Source: Acacia acuminata (Eukaryota; Streptophyta; Magnoliopsida; Fabales; Fabaceae). From it: a DNA stretch of 64,000 nt. The stretch lies in contig JAFJYI010000440.1 of NCBI GenBank assembly GCA_019022655.1, positions 1-64,000 of the forward strand, read 5' to 3'. The translations under genes and the position numbers were made by a program. Of the stretch, positions 10,419 through 21,385 are shown one piece after another. The stretch's first letter is position 1. The number at the start of each line of letters is the position of its first letter. Below the pieces are notes generated by a model that saw nothing but the letters and a program-made list of their open reading frames with translations, was not told where the DNA came from and made no database searches.

Positions 10419-11339
10419 CCTGGCACCTTTCAGCGTTGTATGGTAAGCATTTTCTCTGACTTTCTAGAGGACTGCATGGAGGTTTTTATGGATGATTTCA
10501 CTATATATGGGTCTAATTTTGATGCATGCTTAGCTAATTTGTCTAGAGTTTTGCATAGGTGTATTGAGTCTAATCTTGTGCTGAATTATGAGAAGTGTCA
10601 CTTTATGGTTGAGTCGGGTATAGTCTTGGGACACATAGTGTCTAGGAAAGGGATTGAGGTAGACCCTGCTAAGATAGACGTAATTACTACTTTGCCTTAC
10701 CTCGCATCTATGCAGGAAGTTCGCTCTTTTCTTGGTTATGCAGGTTTCTATCGGCGTTTCATTCGGGATTTCAGCAAGACTGCTCGACCCTTGTCCAACC
10801 TTCTGCATAAGGACACTGACTTTGTATTTGATGATGAGTGCAAGGCGGCCTTCGATCACTTGAAGCGTTGCCTGACTACAGCTCCAATAATCCAACCCCC
10901 TGATTGGTGCCTCCCCTTCGAATTGATATGTGATGCTTCCAACTATGCAGTTGGTGCTATCTTGGCACAGCGGGTAGATAGAGCATCTCATGTCATTGCA
11001 TATGCCTCCAAGACTTTGGATCCTGCCCAATCTAATTACACCACTACTAAGAAAGAGTTGTTGGCTATTGTATTTTCTTTCGATAAGTTTAGGTTATATC
11101 TGCTAGCAAGTAAAGTAGTTGTTTTCTCTGACCATGCTACTTTGAAGTTTCTTTTGAAAAAGGCAGATGCTAAGCCACGACTCATCCGGTGGATGTTGCT
11201 GCTCCAAGAGTTTGATGTTGAGATTCGAGACAGAAGTGGAGCACAAAACTGGATAGCTGACTACTTGAGTCGCATCACCCATTCTCCTTCTCACCCCTCT
11301 TCTATTTGGGATAATTTCCCTGATGAGCAGCTTTTATAG
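10419..11339 (+). pseudogene. Athila-1 reverse transcriptase and RNase H (5'-truncated)
   Basis: It copies RNA to cDNA and degrades the template RNA. The frame is open from the codons for PGTFQRCM, just after the inserted chromovirus, to a TAG at 11337. RT palm motif with the catalytic pair is VFMDDFTIYG (about residue 20 of the visible part), followed by NLVLNYEKCHFMV, GIVLGHIVS and SFLGYAGFYRRFIRDFS. RNase H: ICDASNYAVGAILAQR, IAYASKTLDPAQ, TKKELLAIVFSFDKFR, VFSDHATLKFLL and IADYLSRI. The visible 300 residues are unbroken. The TAG at the end lies at a codon that is CAG in the minus-strand copy, so it is a decay stop and not the true end of the polyprotein. Confidence 0.93.
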
Positions 11340-12649
11340 CTGCAAGGTAAGCTTCCTTGGTATGCTGATTTGGTTAACTACTTGGTAGCTGGTGTTTTAC
11401 CTGTTGATTCCACTAGGGCCCAAACACTTAAATTAAACAGTGAATCTAAATATTATGTTTGGGATGACCCTTATCTGTGGAAATTTTGTAGTGACCAAGT
11501 AGTTAGGAGATGTGTGCCTGATCATGAGTTTCACTCTATATTGCATTTTGCTCATGCTTCTGCCTGTGGTGGTCACTTTGGACCCCAGAGGACTACTAGG
11601 AAAGTGTTAGACAGTGGATTATTTTGGCCTTCCTTGTTTCATGATTCTCATCTATTTTGTAAGTCATGTGATAACCATCAGAGAGCAGAGAGTATTTCCC
11701 GTAGGCATGAGATGCCCCATAACCCTATATTGTTTTGTGAGATCTTTGATGTATGGGGTATTGATTTTATGAGTCCATTTCCTGCTTCATATGGTTATAC
11801 TTACATACTGCTAGCTGTTGATTATGTCTCGAAATGGGTTGAGACGAAAGCCACCAGGACTAATGATTCTTCTCGTGGTGGTGGATTTTGTTTGTCTAAC
11901 ATTTTCTGTAGGTTTGGCATTCCTAGAGCTATTATCGTGACGGGGCTCCCATTTTTGAAACCGAAGCATGGGTGCCTTATTACTCAAGTATGGAGTCTTG
12001 CACAAGGTCTCCACAAAGATACCATCCTCGACTAGCGGTCAAGGCGAAGTCTCAAATAGAGAGATTAAGCAAATCCTTCAAGACGTTAACTCTACCGGAA
12101 AGATTGGAGTAAGCGATTAGAGGATGCTTTGTGGGCATATCGTACTACCTACAAGACCCCGATTGGGATGTCTCCCTGTCGGCTTGCCTTTGGAAAGGCA
12201 TGTCATCTTCCGGTTGAGTTGGAGCATCAAGCCTATTGGGCCATTAAGCAGTGTAACATGGATTTGGCTAAGTCTGGGATGGAGCGGAAGCTACAATTGG
12301 AAGAGTTGGATGAGCTTAGATTAAATGCCTATGAGAGCTTGCGGTTATACAAGGAAAAGACTAAGGCATTCCATGATAAGCATATTCTGAGGAAAGAATT
12401 TTCTGTGGGCCAGAAAGTTCTTCTGTTTAACTCCCGTTTGAAGTTTATGCCTAGTAAGCTTCGATCTAGATGGGATGGCCTTTTGTGATCACTAAAATTT
12501 TTCCATTTGGTGCTGTTGAGCTATGTGATCCACCCACAGGAAGCACCTTTAAGGTCAATGGGCATCGCCTCAAGCCATTTCATGAGGTATCCCAGCAGCA
12601 GCCTGAGGAAGCAGAGATTCTCCTCATTGATGCCACTTATCCTCCATAA
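11340..12649 (+). pseudogene. Athila-1 integrase, broken
   Basis: It continues the pol polyprotein after RNase H. Zinc finger: His residues around ILHFAHASACGGHFG and CKSCDNHQ. Catalytic core: GIDFMSPF (first Asp) and YILLAVDYVSKWVE. A one-base loss near 11,937 shifts the frame at the second Asp. The third-acid region (REIKQIL in the minus copy) is out of frame near 12,060. The C-terminal part reads MWAYRTTYKTPIGMSPCRLAFGKACHLPVELEH, KAFHDKHILRKEF and, after another shift near 12,480, the FPFGAVELCDPPTG type tail, ending TAA 12647-12649. The minus-strand copy at 62644-64000 is less damaged. Confidence 0.9.
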
Positions 12650-13324
12650 ACCCCTTGGGGAGTATTCTTCTTTCTTTCTCCATCTTTCTTCTATTTGTTT
12701 CCCTTTTTCTACTTTGCTTTTTGAAAATAAATACAGTCTCTCATTCTATGATTGCTACATATTATAAACTAGGACATTTTGGTTTTAAAGGATCATTTCG
12801 TTGGGTCTACCATTCTTGACTCTTCGATTACATGTCTTGGTAGTTGATTTGGTGATGTTGGTTGCTTAAGTTGGTGTTGACCTTGTGAGGTTTTGGGCCT
12901 GCATGAATGGAATTCATCTTTTGCCATTCTTTCTTTCATGTGTCCATCTACTTATGATTTGTGTTCTCTAGAACTTGCTCCTTTTCTTTTTGAAACTACA
13001 TTTTTCACTTACGTGCATAAGCATGATGGAAGCTTGTTTTCTTTCTTTTATTTTCCCTACTTTGGCCAAATAGCCTTTCCCTTGCATTATGATCCCTTTG
13101 CTAGCCCTTTGTGCCTTTTTGACTCATTCTTTTCTAAGCCACATTACAAGCCTAAGCATAAAACCATTTTATTCCGCACCTTGAAAATTTATTGAGCATT
13201 GGTTTCACACGGGTTTTGTGTTTAAGTGTGGGGGTTGCTCGGGAGTGCAATAGTTTAAGTGTGGGGGGGGATGTTTGCTTTTGTCATTGTGATTATGTAT
13301 ATAGTAGTTTCATTTTCAACAACA

Positions 13325-13512
13325 ACAACAAAAAAAAAGAGAAAAAAAGAAAAGAAAAAAAAGAAAGAAAGAAAAAAAAAAAAAAGAGAACAAAAGAAAA
13401 AGAAAAGAAAGAAAGAAAGAAAATCATAAAAAGAAAAGAAAGAAAGAAAGAAAAGCAGAAAAAAAGAAAGAAAGAAAGAAAGAAAATACATAGAAAGAAA
13501 GGAGATATATAA
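13325..13512 (+). repeat. A/G-rich (GAAA)n-type microsatellite
   Basis: Nearly pure purine: AAAGAAAGAAAG-type repeats for about 185 bp. The minus-strand copy of the element has a matching T/C-rich patch at about 61,860-61,980, so the tract is part of the family. The lysine-rich ORF across it is an artefact. Confidence 0.9.
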
Positions 13513-14000
13513 GTAAAATAAAAATTTTCTTACATAGAGAATGATTGTGTTAATTAGTGCTCTTTTTAATTTCTTTGGTGCTTAGCTTCTCATTCCATAC
13601 TATTACCTACCTTCACCCTAACCCCATTACAACCTTTCATAACAAGCTCTTTTTATTTGTGCATGCATGTGTTATGAGTAGTGGAGACGTAGAAATTGAG
13701 CAAGCTTATGGTAGAACAATTTTATTGAGTAGAATTTGAGCGATATATTTATTTACCTTAAATACTTGAGAGATTGATTTATTGAGTGCATCATTTGAGA
13801 GACCATCTTTTGTGATTAGCATCATTGATTGAGATTACCATGAATTGTAATTTGAGATGAAGGGATTGTGGTCTTGATCGATTGATCTTTTGGAGCTTTG
13901 TGTCCCTTGTTCAATTTTTGCATTGTTAGCAATTGTTAGAAAAGAAGAGTTTCTCCTTTAGGTATTTTTCTTTGAATTTTGCTCGGGAGTGCAAAAAAGA

Positions 14001-14016
14001 TAAGTGTGGGGGAATT
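14001..14016 (+). other. Polypurine tract of Athila-1 (+ copy)
   Basis: AAGTGTGGGGGAATT immediately before the LTR start TGATAATTGAAT. The same word with one change precedes the LTR of the minus copy (61,358-61,372). Confidence 0.85.
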
Positions 14017-15104
14017 TGATAATTGAATATTTCATACACTACTTTTTTCCTCTTGATTAATAATTTAGGACTCTTTAGCTAATAAATAATGGCTTTTATA
14101 CTTATTTGGGCTTTGGCCCTTTGATTATATTTTAGCCATTAATTAATAATAAATTCCAGTTTTACATTGCTTCACTATTTTTACCATAACTCTTGAACCA
14201 GACATCGGATTTGCCTCACTTGTGTCTCATATTTCAGATGATTTAGAGAGCTACAATAGTTATGAAGACATGAAGAGCAAATTCGGACAAGGGGGCGGTT
14301 GATTTTGGAGCCGAAGTCATATGTATTTTGGATTTTATTTGGGCTCGAATTTTGTAACTAAAGTCCACTTTTATTTTATTTTCGTTTTGGGTTGAACCCA
14401 TTTCCATTTTTAGGTTAACTTTAAGTTAGATGGCACCCATAAACATTCAATCATTCATGTTTTTAGATTTTGGTGGATCAAAATAGTAGTTTTTAAATTC
14501 TTTGAAATGTTCTTCGCGTTCTTAAATCTGCTCTTCGTTTTTCCTAATCATGTTCGGCTAAATTTCGTGATTAACCCAACGATGAGGATTCCATGATTCG
14601 TCCAGAGAGCTCGTGCTTAATTGGTAACGTTATTCGTTTCTGTTTTCATCTTATCGGATTCGATTTCTGAAAATAGTTCAAATATTAGATTTAATATTTG
14701 GTTTGGTTCATCCCAAGGACTGAGTTCGAACTAGGTTTAAAGTTTTTCGTGCGATTGCATAATGGGATGCCACTTGTTTGGACATATTCTAGGTGATCGT
14801 CTAGTCGAGGGATTTTCTCGATGAACAGAGATTTCGGTTCATCCAACCAAACACGAATTCGCTCATATTTCGTTCCATGATGGAAGTCTCTGGAATCTGA
14901 ATGTTGGGTTGATCGTTTTTAATCTGTTTCTGCATAGTTTCGTTTTTAATCTCTTTTGAATCAAAAACCCTCAATTTTACTGTTTCTGTTTTATTGTTGT
15001 TCAATCGAACCGATTTGTAGAATTCGTTGGGAAACGACCCAGGTTACATTATACGCAAATACTTTTCTAACTGTTATTTTGGGAGATCACGGCAAATCTC
15101 TCTC
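14017..15104 (+). repeat. Athila-1 3' LTR (+ copy), last ~20 bp missing
   Basis: Begins TGATAATTGAATATT and aligns along its length with the reverse complement of 60249-61357. Similarity stops at GGCAAATCTCTCTCA (15104). The other copy continues about 20 bp to GATTTGATAACA; here the next bases are CACGCACCAAGG of Athila-2. The junction is therefore a deletion or recombination point, not a normal insertion. Confidence 0.85.
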
Positions 15105-16360
15105 ACACGCACCAAGGGTTCTCGGCCAAAAATCAGCTATCGAAGCTCCGACGCTATGCCATTCACCACTTGGGAAGCCGAATCTCGATTCAACTCTTTA
15201 AAAGCAGATAAAACCCTAGCCCCAGAGCGAGGATTCGACGGAGATGCATTCGAGCAAGGCGCTTACCCAGAATGCGTTACAGGGATCATACGCCAGCGCC
15301 GATAGAAAAAATTCTACCTTCACCCTGCCGAGGTGGTGACCCCCCTTGTTTTTGAATTTGGTGCAAATTATCCAAGGGGCTCCCCTTATTTCATAAAAGT
15401 TCGAGGGAAGAATGTACAATGTAGCGCCAACGCCATCCGCAAGGTTTTCGACATGGAACCCACCGATGATGAATACAACGAGCTTCTCCAACAAGCGGAG
15501 AACGCTGAGATCCTTGCCAACATGGTCGCGCGGCTTTGTTTGCCAAACGCTGAATGGAAAATTTCCAAGGAAGGGTCATACAACTTAAAGTGTAGTCGCT
15601 TGACAGCCAAAGCACGTATCTGGTTCCACTTCCTCCGCTACCAACTAATGCCCGCGCTACACACCCAGAACATCTCACGAGAACGCGCGTTCCTGCTTTA
15701 CTGTCTCTTGGAGGGTAAACCCATTGATGTCGACGCACTCATCTACTGGGAGCTGTTCGAATCCCTGAAGACCACTACAGGAAACCTATGGTTTCCAGCA
15801 CTTATCACCGAGCTCTGTCGAAATACAAGGGTAATTTTGATGCCAGCAAAGAGAGAATAGGACTGTCGTAACCTCTTACCGTGGCAGCTGTATAGCGCAT
15901 TCTGCAAAAATGTCAGCCGTGAGTCACCCATACCAACGTAGCCAGTTCATCAGTAGAACCACGAGCCGACACCACCTTGATTTCTACAGCAGTGTTTCAC
16001 GCTTTGGTTGCCCAGGTTACCACCTTGCAGCATTCAGTAAGCACCCTGCTCCTTCAGTAGAAGATATGGTGGCAATATGTAGCCGAAAGGGATCGCAGCC
16101 TGGCAGCAAATCTCATGGAAAATGCCCTAAAATACACTCCACTGCCGGCTTTCCCTGAGGCAACTTTTGATATGCACAACTCGCTCGTTGGCACGCCACA
16201 ACAGGAATGAACAAGCTCACGAAAGCGGTGCAAGGAGTTTTAAGCCCACAGGAAGGTGAGCCCACCAGCACACACTCGGTTGATACTAATGATGAAGAAG
16301 TGTCAAACTCTCAGGGACATGCCACCAGACCTTCCACAGGAAAGGGTTAAGCTCAGTTGA
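15105..16360 (+). pseudogene. Plant 'putative transposon protein' ORF of Athila-2 (copy A)
   Basis: It resembles the plant-only protein domain often annotated 'putative plant transposon protein' (PF20167-like). Its role is unknown; it sits where Athila elements carry an envelope-like ORF. Visible signature: LAPERGFDGDAFEQGAYPEC, IRQRR, HPAEVVTPLVFEFGANY, VRGKNVQCSANAIRKVF, LKCSRLTAKARIWFHFLRYQ and LLYCLLEGKPIDVDALIYWE, then a Gln-rich C-terminal half ending at TGA 16358. The start codon is lost: the copy begins at codon 2, fused in frame to Athila-1 LTR sequence. The first stop (TAG after RQRR) is TGG in copy B; TAA, TAG and TGA stops follow. It is not functional as read. Confidence 0.8.
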
Positions 16361-17676
16361 GTTGTATCATTATGTTGACTTCTGGTACTAGACTCTTTCT
16401 CTATTTTTTTTATTATTATTTTACTTTGAACATGTTTTTATTCCCTTTCCGAAAAAAAATTTTGGGGCGCCTGTTGGGTAGTGTTTCTCGCCTTCCGTAT
16501 GAGCATCTCTCTCCCCTTTTCGCTCCACCAATTGCAATGGGGGCATTGCATCATTCAAGTGTGGGGGGGATTGATACCGATTTGTGATATAATCACGCTA
16601 TTTTCACCCTACATTTTGTTTTTGCACATACTAATTTTTTTTTTCAAATTGCATGATTAAGCATGAACAAAGCCTTGCAGCAATGGGATGAATGTTTGTA
16701 TAACTGAACATAGCACAATTGCTTAGGGGAACTGAACCTTTAAGCTTGGGAAATTGACGGTGTGAGCCAATCTAATACGAGGTAAAGTGGCAATGAGAAA
16801 GTTTAAAGGGAAGAACCCCCAATGGAAGGATTGAATTGAGCCTAATTGCTTTATTTTGTGTGCATGTCTGCTAGCTTATGCTTGATCCTTGATTTGTTTT
16901 AGTTCTCTGATAAACTAACTAGCATCTGAGTAGGAAGTTCGTAGGATAAAGGCATTCATGTCATACCCATTATTCCCATACACAACCCATTTTATCATCA
17001 TCTCCACATTGCTACCCCACTGAGCCACACAAGTGTGCTATAGCAGAACAAGTTAGATACGAGAACTAGAAGAAAACTGTGAAAAATGCTACAACAAAGT
17101 GCTCCCACGAAAAGCTGCGGAAAGAACTGAAGAGCTGTTGGTTTGCTTATTGCCTAAAAAAAAGAAAAAAAGAAAAAAGAAAGAAAGGAGTTAGAAGAAG
17201 AGAAGAAAGGTGGTAGAGTAAAGGACAGCAAGAATTACTAGGTTCAAGGAGAAGCACTCATCCGAAGCCAAAAGGTTTGTCTACCGGATGCTATAGCATC
17301 CATCTTCATGTCCCATCTCAAAACACTAGGCCATCCTCACATTACAACCCAATAAGTCCTTTGGATGAATGAATAGTCGAATGCTAGGAAGTAATCTTAG
17401 AACTTTGACAAGGCTATGGATCTTCTGGGCCCGGTTGACAAGAGAGAAACAAAAACCCCCTGGGTGAGTGAGTGTAAACACTGAACTTGAGAGCCCCTTG
17501 AGACTTCTTCATTTAAACAATACCACACTTTATGAGCGGTTGGCACTGGGCAGTAGGATTGCCGAATGGGGGATGGAAACTGAAAGCAAGCATGCAAGCA
17601 AAGTTATATAGACAGGAGTACTGCAGCCATGAGTTTCTGTTCACTTCATCTTATTTTGCCCAGGAGTGCAAAAAGC
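16361..17676 (+). other. Athila-2 copy A non-coding tail
   Basis: No ORF of note. It has a PPT-like word AAGTGTGGGGGGGATTGATA (about 16,555-16,575), an A/G-rich patch at 17,157-17,215, and several CTATAGCA words. It closely matches 56,625-57,880 in copy B. Confidence 0.75.
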
Positions 17677-17692
17677 TAAGTGTGGGGGTATT
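17677..17692 (+). other. Polypurine tract of Athila-2 copy A
   Basis: AAGTGTGGGGGTATT precedes the LTR start TGATGAGCACAAATC, as at 57,881 in copy B. Confidence 0.85.
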
Positions 17693-19246
17693 TGATGAGC
17701 ACAAATCGTACCATGTTTTCCCTGTACTTATTGACTGAATTGAATGTTAAATACAAGCTTAACTGCAGATAATCTAAGTAAAAAGACATACATTCAAGAT
17801 ATAGGGACTGAAGAATAGAAATCATTTGCATGTGCTAAGAATGGAACAATTTACACGGTTTTTAAAGAAGAACGTATAGCAGAGCTGATACGATGCTATA
17901 GCATTTTGACAGCAACTCGAAGTGCAATACAAGGCAACTCAAATGCCATAGCAAAGTAGAGGATGCAATGCTATGCGGCATGTTTTCTGACCTTTTTACC
18001 CAGATGATTTCAGGAATACAATAAAAGGGCAATACTGACAGATAGGTTGCTGACATAACGGAATAGAAGATGCGGAGGATCGAAACTGAAAGATTTGAAG
18101 AATCCCACAGAATCAATAAAAGCAATCTACTCGGATCAAGAGATACAATAGATCTCGACGGATTAGGAAAAGCCCAGCTCGCTGTAACTTACGCTGCAAG
18201 AAAAGCCTGATTATAAAAGGAAACAGCGGAGCCAACCCTAGGAGAGTCGGAGAGCCCTAGAACAAGATTCTATCTTTTGGCAGACTTAAGAGAAGAGTAA
18301 GAGATTTCACAAGAGCACGAGATTTCTAGGACAGCCCAGGATCCTTCCCTGTAGTACGACAGAATGAAGAAGACATGGAGTGGTGACGTGACAGGGCTGC
18401 GTCCACACTGTTGGAAATACCGTCAAAGCTTTTGTTTTCCCTTTTTTATTTAGTTTTCCGATCATGGGTCATTCTGTTAGTGTCTGCTTTGTGTATCCCT
18501 CGTCAGTCATGAACTAATTTTCATATGGCTGGGCGAGGATGAGTCTTTAAGTCGTTGAATGAACCCATTTGCAAGTTTTTAATTCAATAAATTTGGTTTG
18601 CTTATCAGTGTTTTAATTACTAGTCGATTAATGGAAGTGAAGGGCTAGATTTGTGGCCTCACTTACTGGCAAGGAGTCGGGGTTAGACCTCTGAGAAACA
18701 GTGTTTGCTAGGCAGCCCGTGCACGACTTGACCTATTATTGTAGCCTTCAAGAATGGGTCGACCTCTCATAATCATAACACCCTGAGCATACAGTAGATC
18801 TGATTAGAAAGTTGCCATAGGAATATGGAAGGAGTATAGTTAGTGTCATATGTATCGAACGCGAAAGCTTCGGTAGATTATCGTGGTGGGTTGACCAAAT
18901 AGCTAGCGTTGTAGTTAGTAGCTATGCTGTAACATTGCGGAAGCTGTGCAGTATAGTTGCTATAGCATCAGGTAGAGCAACTGGGGGATTGAAGCACTTA
19001 AGGGTGATTCTGAGTCCAACCAACCTCTTACTGATATCTTCTCACGTTTAAAGTCATTCTGTTTACTTTTGCTAGTAGCATAATCATAAAAACCTTTCAA
19101 CCTAATTATATTTAGTTTCTGCTCGCACAACTATCATAGCAATCACGCGTCATTCTTTGGTATCTCAGTCTCTGTGGGACGATACTCTACTTACACTTTA
19201 TTACTTGTTCGACTGGTTCACTTGCCATCAAGGAAATCGACTAACA
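17693..19246 (+). repeat. Athila-2 LTR, copy A (1554 bp)
   Basis: Begins TGATGAGCACAAATC and ends GAAATCGACTAACA. It aligns end to end with 57896-59413. It contains several short CTATAGCA repeats (for example near 17,893 and 18,960) shared with the other copy. Element interior flanks both sides. Confidence 0.9.
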
Positions 19247-19251
19247 AGTTT

Positions 19252-19272
19252 TTGGCGCCATTGCCGGGACCG
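19252..19272 (+). other. Primer-binding site, tRNA-Asp type
   Basis: TGGCGCCATTGCCGGGA lies six bases after the LTR end. It is complementary, with minor mismatch, to the 3' end of plant tRNA-Asp, the usual primer of Athila elements. It marks the 5' start of an element interior. Confidence 0.85.
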
Positions 19273-19370
19273 ATACCCTTTGACGACGCCCTTTTGCTTA
19301 ATAGTTGTGATTGACCTAGTAAAAGAGCTCACTATCTCTGCTCTTGATTTTCAGGTACATTCTGTAGTGT

Positions 19371-21385
19371 ATGCGTAACTCGCCGCCAGCCAATCTAGAG
19401 CCTTACGATCCTGAGATAGGACACACCTACAAACAAAGGCGCAGAAGGCAGAAGAGACGAAGTCAATCTTTTGACCCAGCAAACATGGCAGATATACCTG
19501 TCGACCACGAGCGGGAGCAACGAGAGCGCCCATTGATAAACAGGGATAACGAGGTCCCTCCACCTCCAAACCCAGATGGGAACAAAGCCATCATGGAATT
19601 CGGGATTCCAGATCTAAACAAGCTGAACTCCGCCATCACACCACCAACCTTCAATGCTGGACACTTTGAAATTAAAGGTGTCATGATTCAGATATTGAAT
19701 GCAGCCGGGCAGTTTGGAGGCCTTCCTTTTGAAGATCCGCACCTTCATCTCAAAACCTTCATGGAGGTGTGTGATTCTTTTGTGATCCCTGGTATACCCC
19801 CTGACGTTGTTCGGATTAAGTTATTCCCCTTTTCACTAAGGGACAAGGCTCAGACGTGGCTCAACAACCTACCTGCTAATTCTATCACCACATGAAATGA
19901 TCTGGGAAGTAACTTCTTGCTCAAATTTTTTCCACCTACTAAGAACACTCAACTCAGAGGAGACATCACCAACTTCCAACAAAAACCTAGTGAATCTACT
20001 TACGAAGCCTGGGACAGATTCAAGGACCTCCTAAGAAGATGTCCCCAGCACGGACTGTGTGAATGGGTCCAGTTAGAAACATTCTATAGAGGTCTCGATG
20101 GGAAAACACGATCAATTGTAGACGCCTCGTCTGGAGGGTCTATCCTAATGAAGTTTATGAAGAGGCCCACAATTTACTGGAACGCATGGCCATAAATAGT
20201 CATCAGTGGCTCGCAGACAGAGCTACATCCTCCTGAACTATTGCAGGGATACATGAACTAGATGCCATGACTGCTCTCACTACTCAAGTTTCATCTCTGA
20301 CCAATATGGTGAAAGGAATGACCCTTCCATCAAGCAACACGTCACTGCAACCATCTAAGGTAGCTTGTGTGTACTATGGCGGAGAGCATTCTTACTCTCA
20401 ATGCTCCGCTAACCCTGAATCGGTAAACTTCGTCAACAACTTTAACAGGGGAAGCAACACTAATAATCCGTACTCAAATACATACAACCTCGGATGGAAG
20501 CAGCACCCTAACTTCTCATGGACTTCTCAAGGTTCACAAGCAGCAGGACAATCATTAGGCCCGCAATACCCAAACTGAACATCAAACCCACTAGGTTTAC
20601 CAAAGAAGCAACAAAGAAGGCAAGTTGAATCGGATTCAAAGACTCTATGGTGAACCTTCCGAACGACTATATGGCAAAGAACGATCAATCATCCAGAATC
20701 AACAGGTGACCTTGAGGAATCTTGAAACTCAAGTGGGATAACTAGGAGCAGCTCTGAACAACAGACCCTCAGGATCCCTGCCCAGTGACACTGAAGTCCC
20801 CAGGATTCAAGGAAGAGAAGAAGTCAAGCTAATAGAGCTCTGAAGTTGTAAAAGCTTAGAACCCATGAAAGCAACCAAGCCACCTATGGTTGTCACTGAT
20901 CCCAGACCTGAGAAATTTAAGGAAGGGCAAGGAAGTACTGAACAACCCCTTGAAGACGAGCAGAGGCAGCCAAGACTGTCATGATCTAGGCACCGCAACG
21001 CTGCCTCCACATGCAGCATTGGATGATTACATACAATACCCAATGAAGAATGCTACCGCGTCATCATCAAAGCAGAGTCCTAACCTCGGGCCTTCAGCTA
21101 TGCCAAAGCCACCCCCGCCTTTTCCACAAAGGCTAAAGAAGCAAGGACAGGAGAAACATTTCAAGCAGTTCCTTGATATGCTACGACAATTGCACATTAA
21201 TATTCCTCTCGTGGAAGCTTTGGAGCAAATGCCCAACTACGTGAAGTTTATGAAGGAAATTCTGTCTAAGAAGAGGCGACTGGAAGAGTTCGAGACAGTA
21301 GCATTGACCCAGGACTGCAGTGCAATGTTAACCAATCGGTTACCTCCGAAATTGAAGGATCCTGGCAGGTTTACAATTCTGTGTT
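19371..21385 (+). pseudogene. Athila-2 gag and start of protease (copy A), broken and truncated
   Basis: Gag forms the virus-like particle; protease would cleave it. The ATG at 19371 opens a basic N-terminus (RRRRQKRR), then the retrotransposon gag domain: FGGLPFEDPHLHLKTFMEVC, VRIKLFPFSLRDKAQTWL, LLKFFPPTKNTQLRGDI, WDRFKDLLRRCPQHG and FYRGLD. A zinc-knuckle remnant reads CVYYGGEHSYSQC, with its second Cys as Tyr. The linker then leads to HINIPLVEALEQMPNYVKFMKEIL just before protease. Breaks: TGA for a conserved Trp at about 19,893, a frameshift near 20,150, and TGA at about 20,236 where copy B has CGA. Sequence is lost at 21385, before the protease active site. Confidence 0.9.

Larger units (their letters stand above)
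12650..14016 (+). other. Athila-1 non-coding 3' internal region
   Basis: No recognisable protein. T-rich DNA in which two AAGTGTGGGGG words (13,215-13,270), each near TGCTCGGGAGTGCAA, foreshadow the true polypurine tract at 14,001. It includes a long A/G-rich microsatellite (13,325-13,512). Athila elements often have an envelope-like ORF here; none is visible. Confidence 0.75.
10419..15104 (+). mobile_element. Athila-1 gypsy retrotransposon (+ copy), 3' part
   Basis: Reverse transcriptase onward: RT, RNase H, integrase, a long non-coding tail, polypurine tract and 3' LTR. The chromovirus inserted in its RT removes the 5' half from view. Its LTR lacks about 20 terminal bases and is fused directly to Athila-2 at 15104/15105. 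A second copy of this family lies in opposite orientation at 60249-64000. Confidence 0.88.
15105..21385 (+). mobile_element. Athila-2 copy A: tail ORF, LTR, gag, protease (truncated both sides)
   Basis: One LTR (17693-19246) has element interior on both sides: the 3' tail of one unit to its left and primer site, gag and protease to its right. That arrangement arises in tandem or recombined LTR elements. It begins at codon 2 of the tail ORF (15105) and stops inside protease at 21385, where minus-strand copia-3 begins. Copy B (53269-59413) is the same family. Confidence 0.85.

Noticed and set aside
10530..11030. 166-codon ORF antisense to the Athila-1 reverse transcriptase
   Set aside because: It mirrors an intact RT/RNase H frame with clear motifs and shows no features of its own.
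13192..13512. 106-codon lysine-rich ORF (+) and its phenylalanine-rich antisense
   Set aside because: It is a translation of the A/G microsatellite in the Athila-1 tail, with no conserved domain; the minus copy has the tract but no matching frame.
15027..15305. A new functional gene formed by the Athila-1 LTR and the Athila-2 ORF
   Set aside because: The fused frame ends at a TAG that is TGG in the sister copy; kept only as an odd junction, not as a gene.
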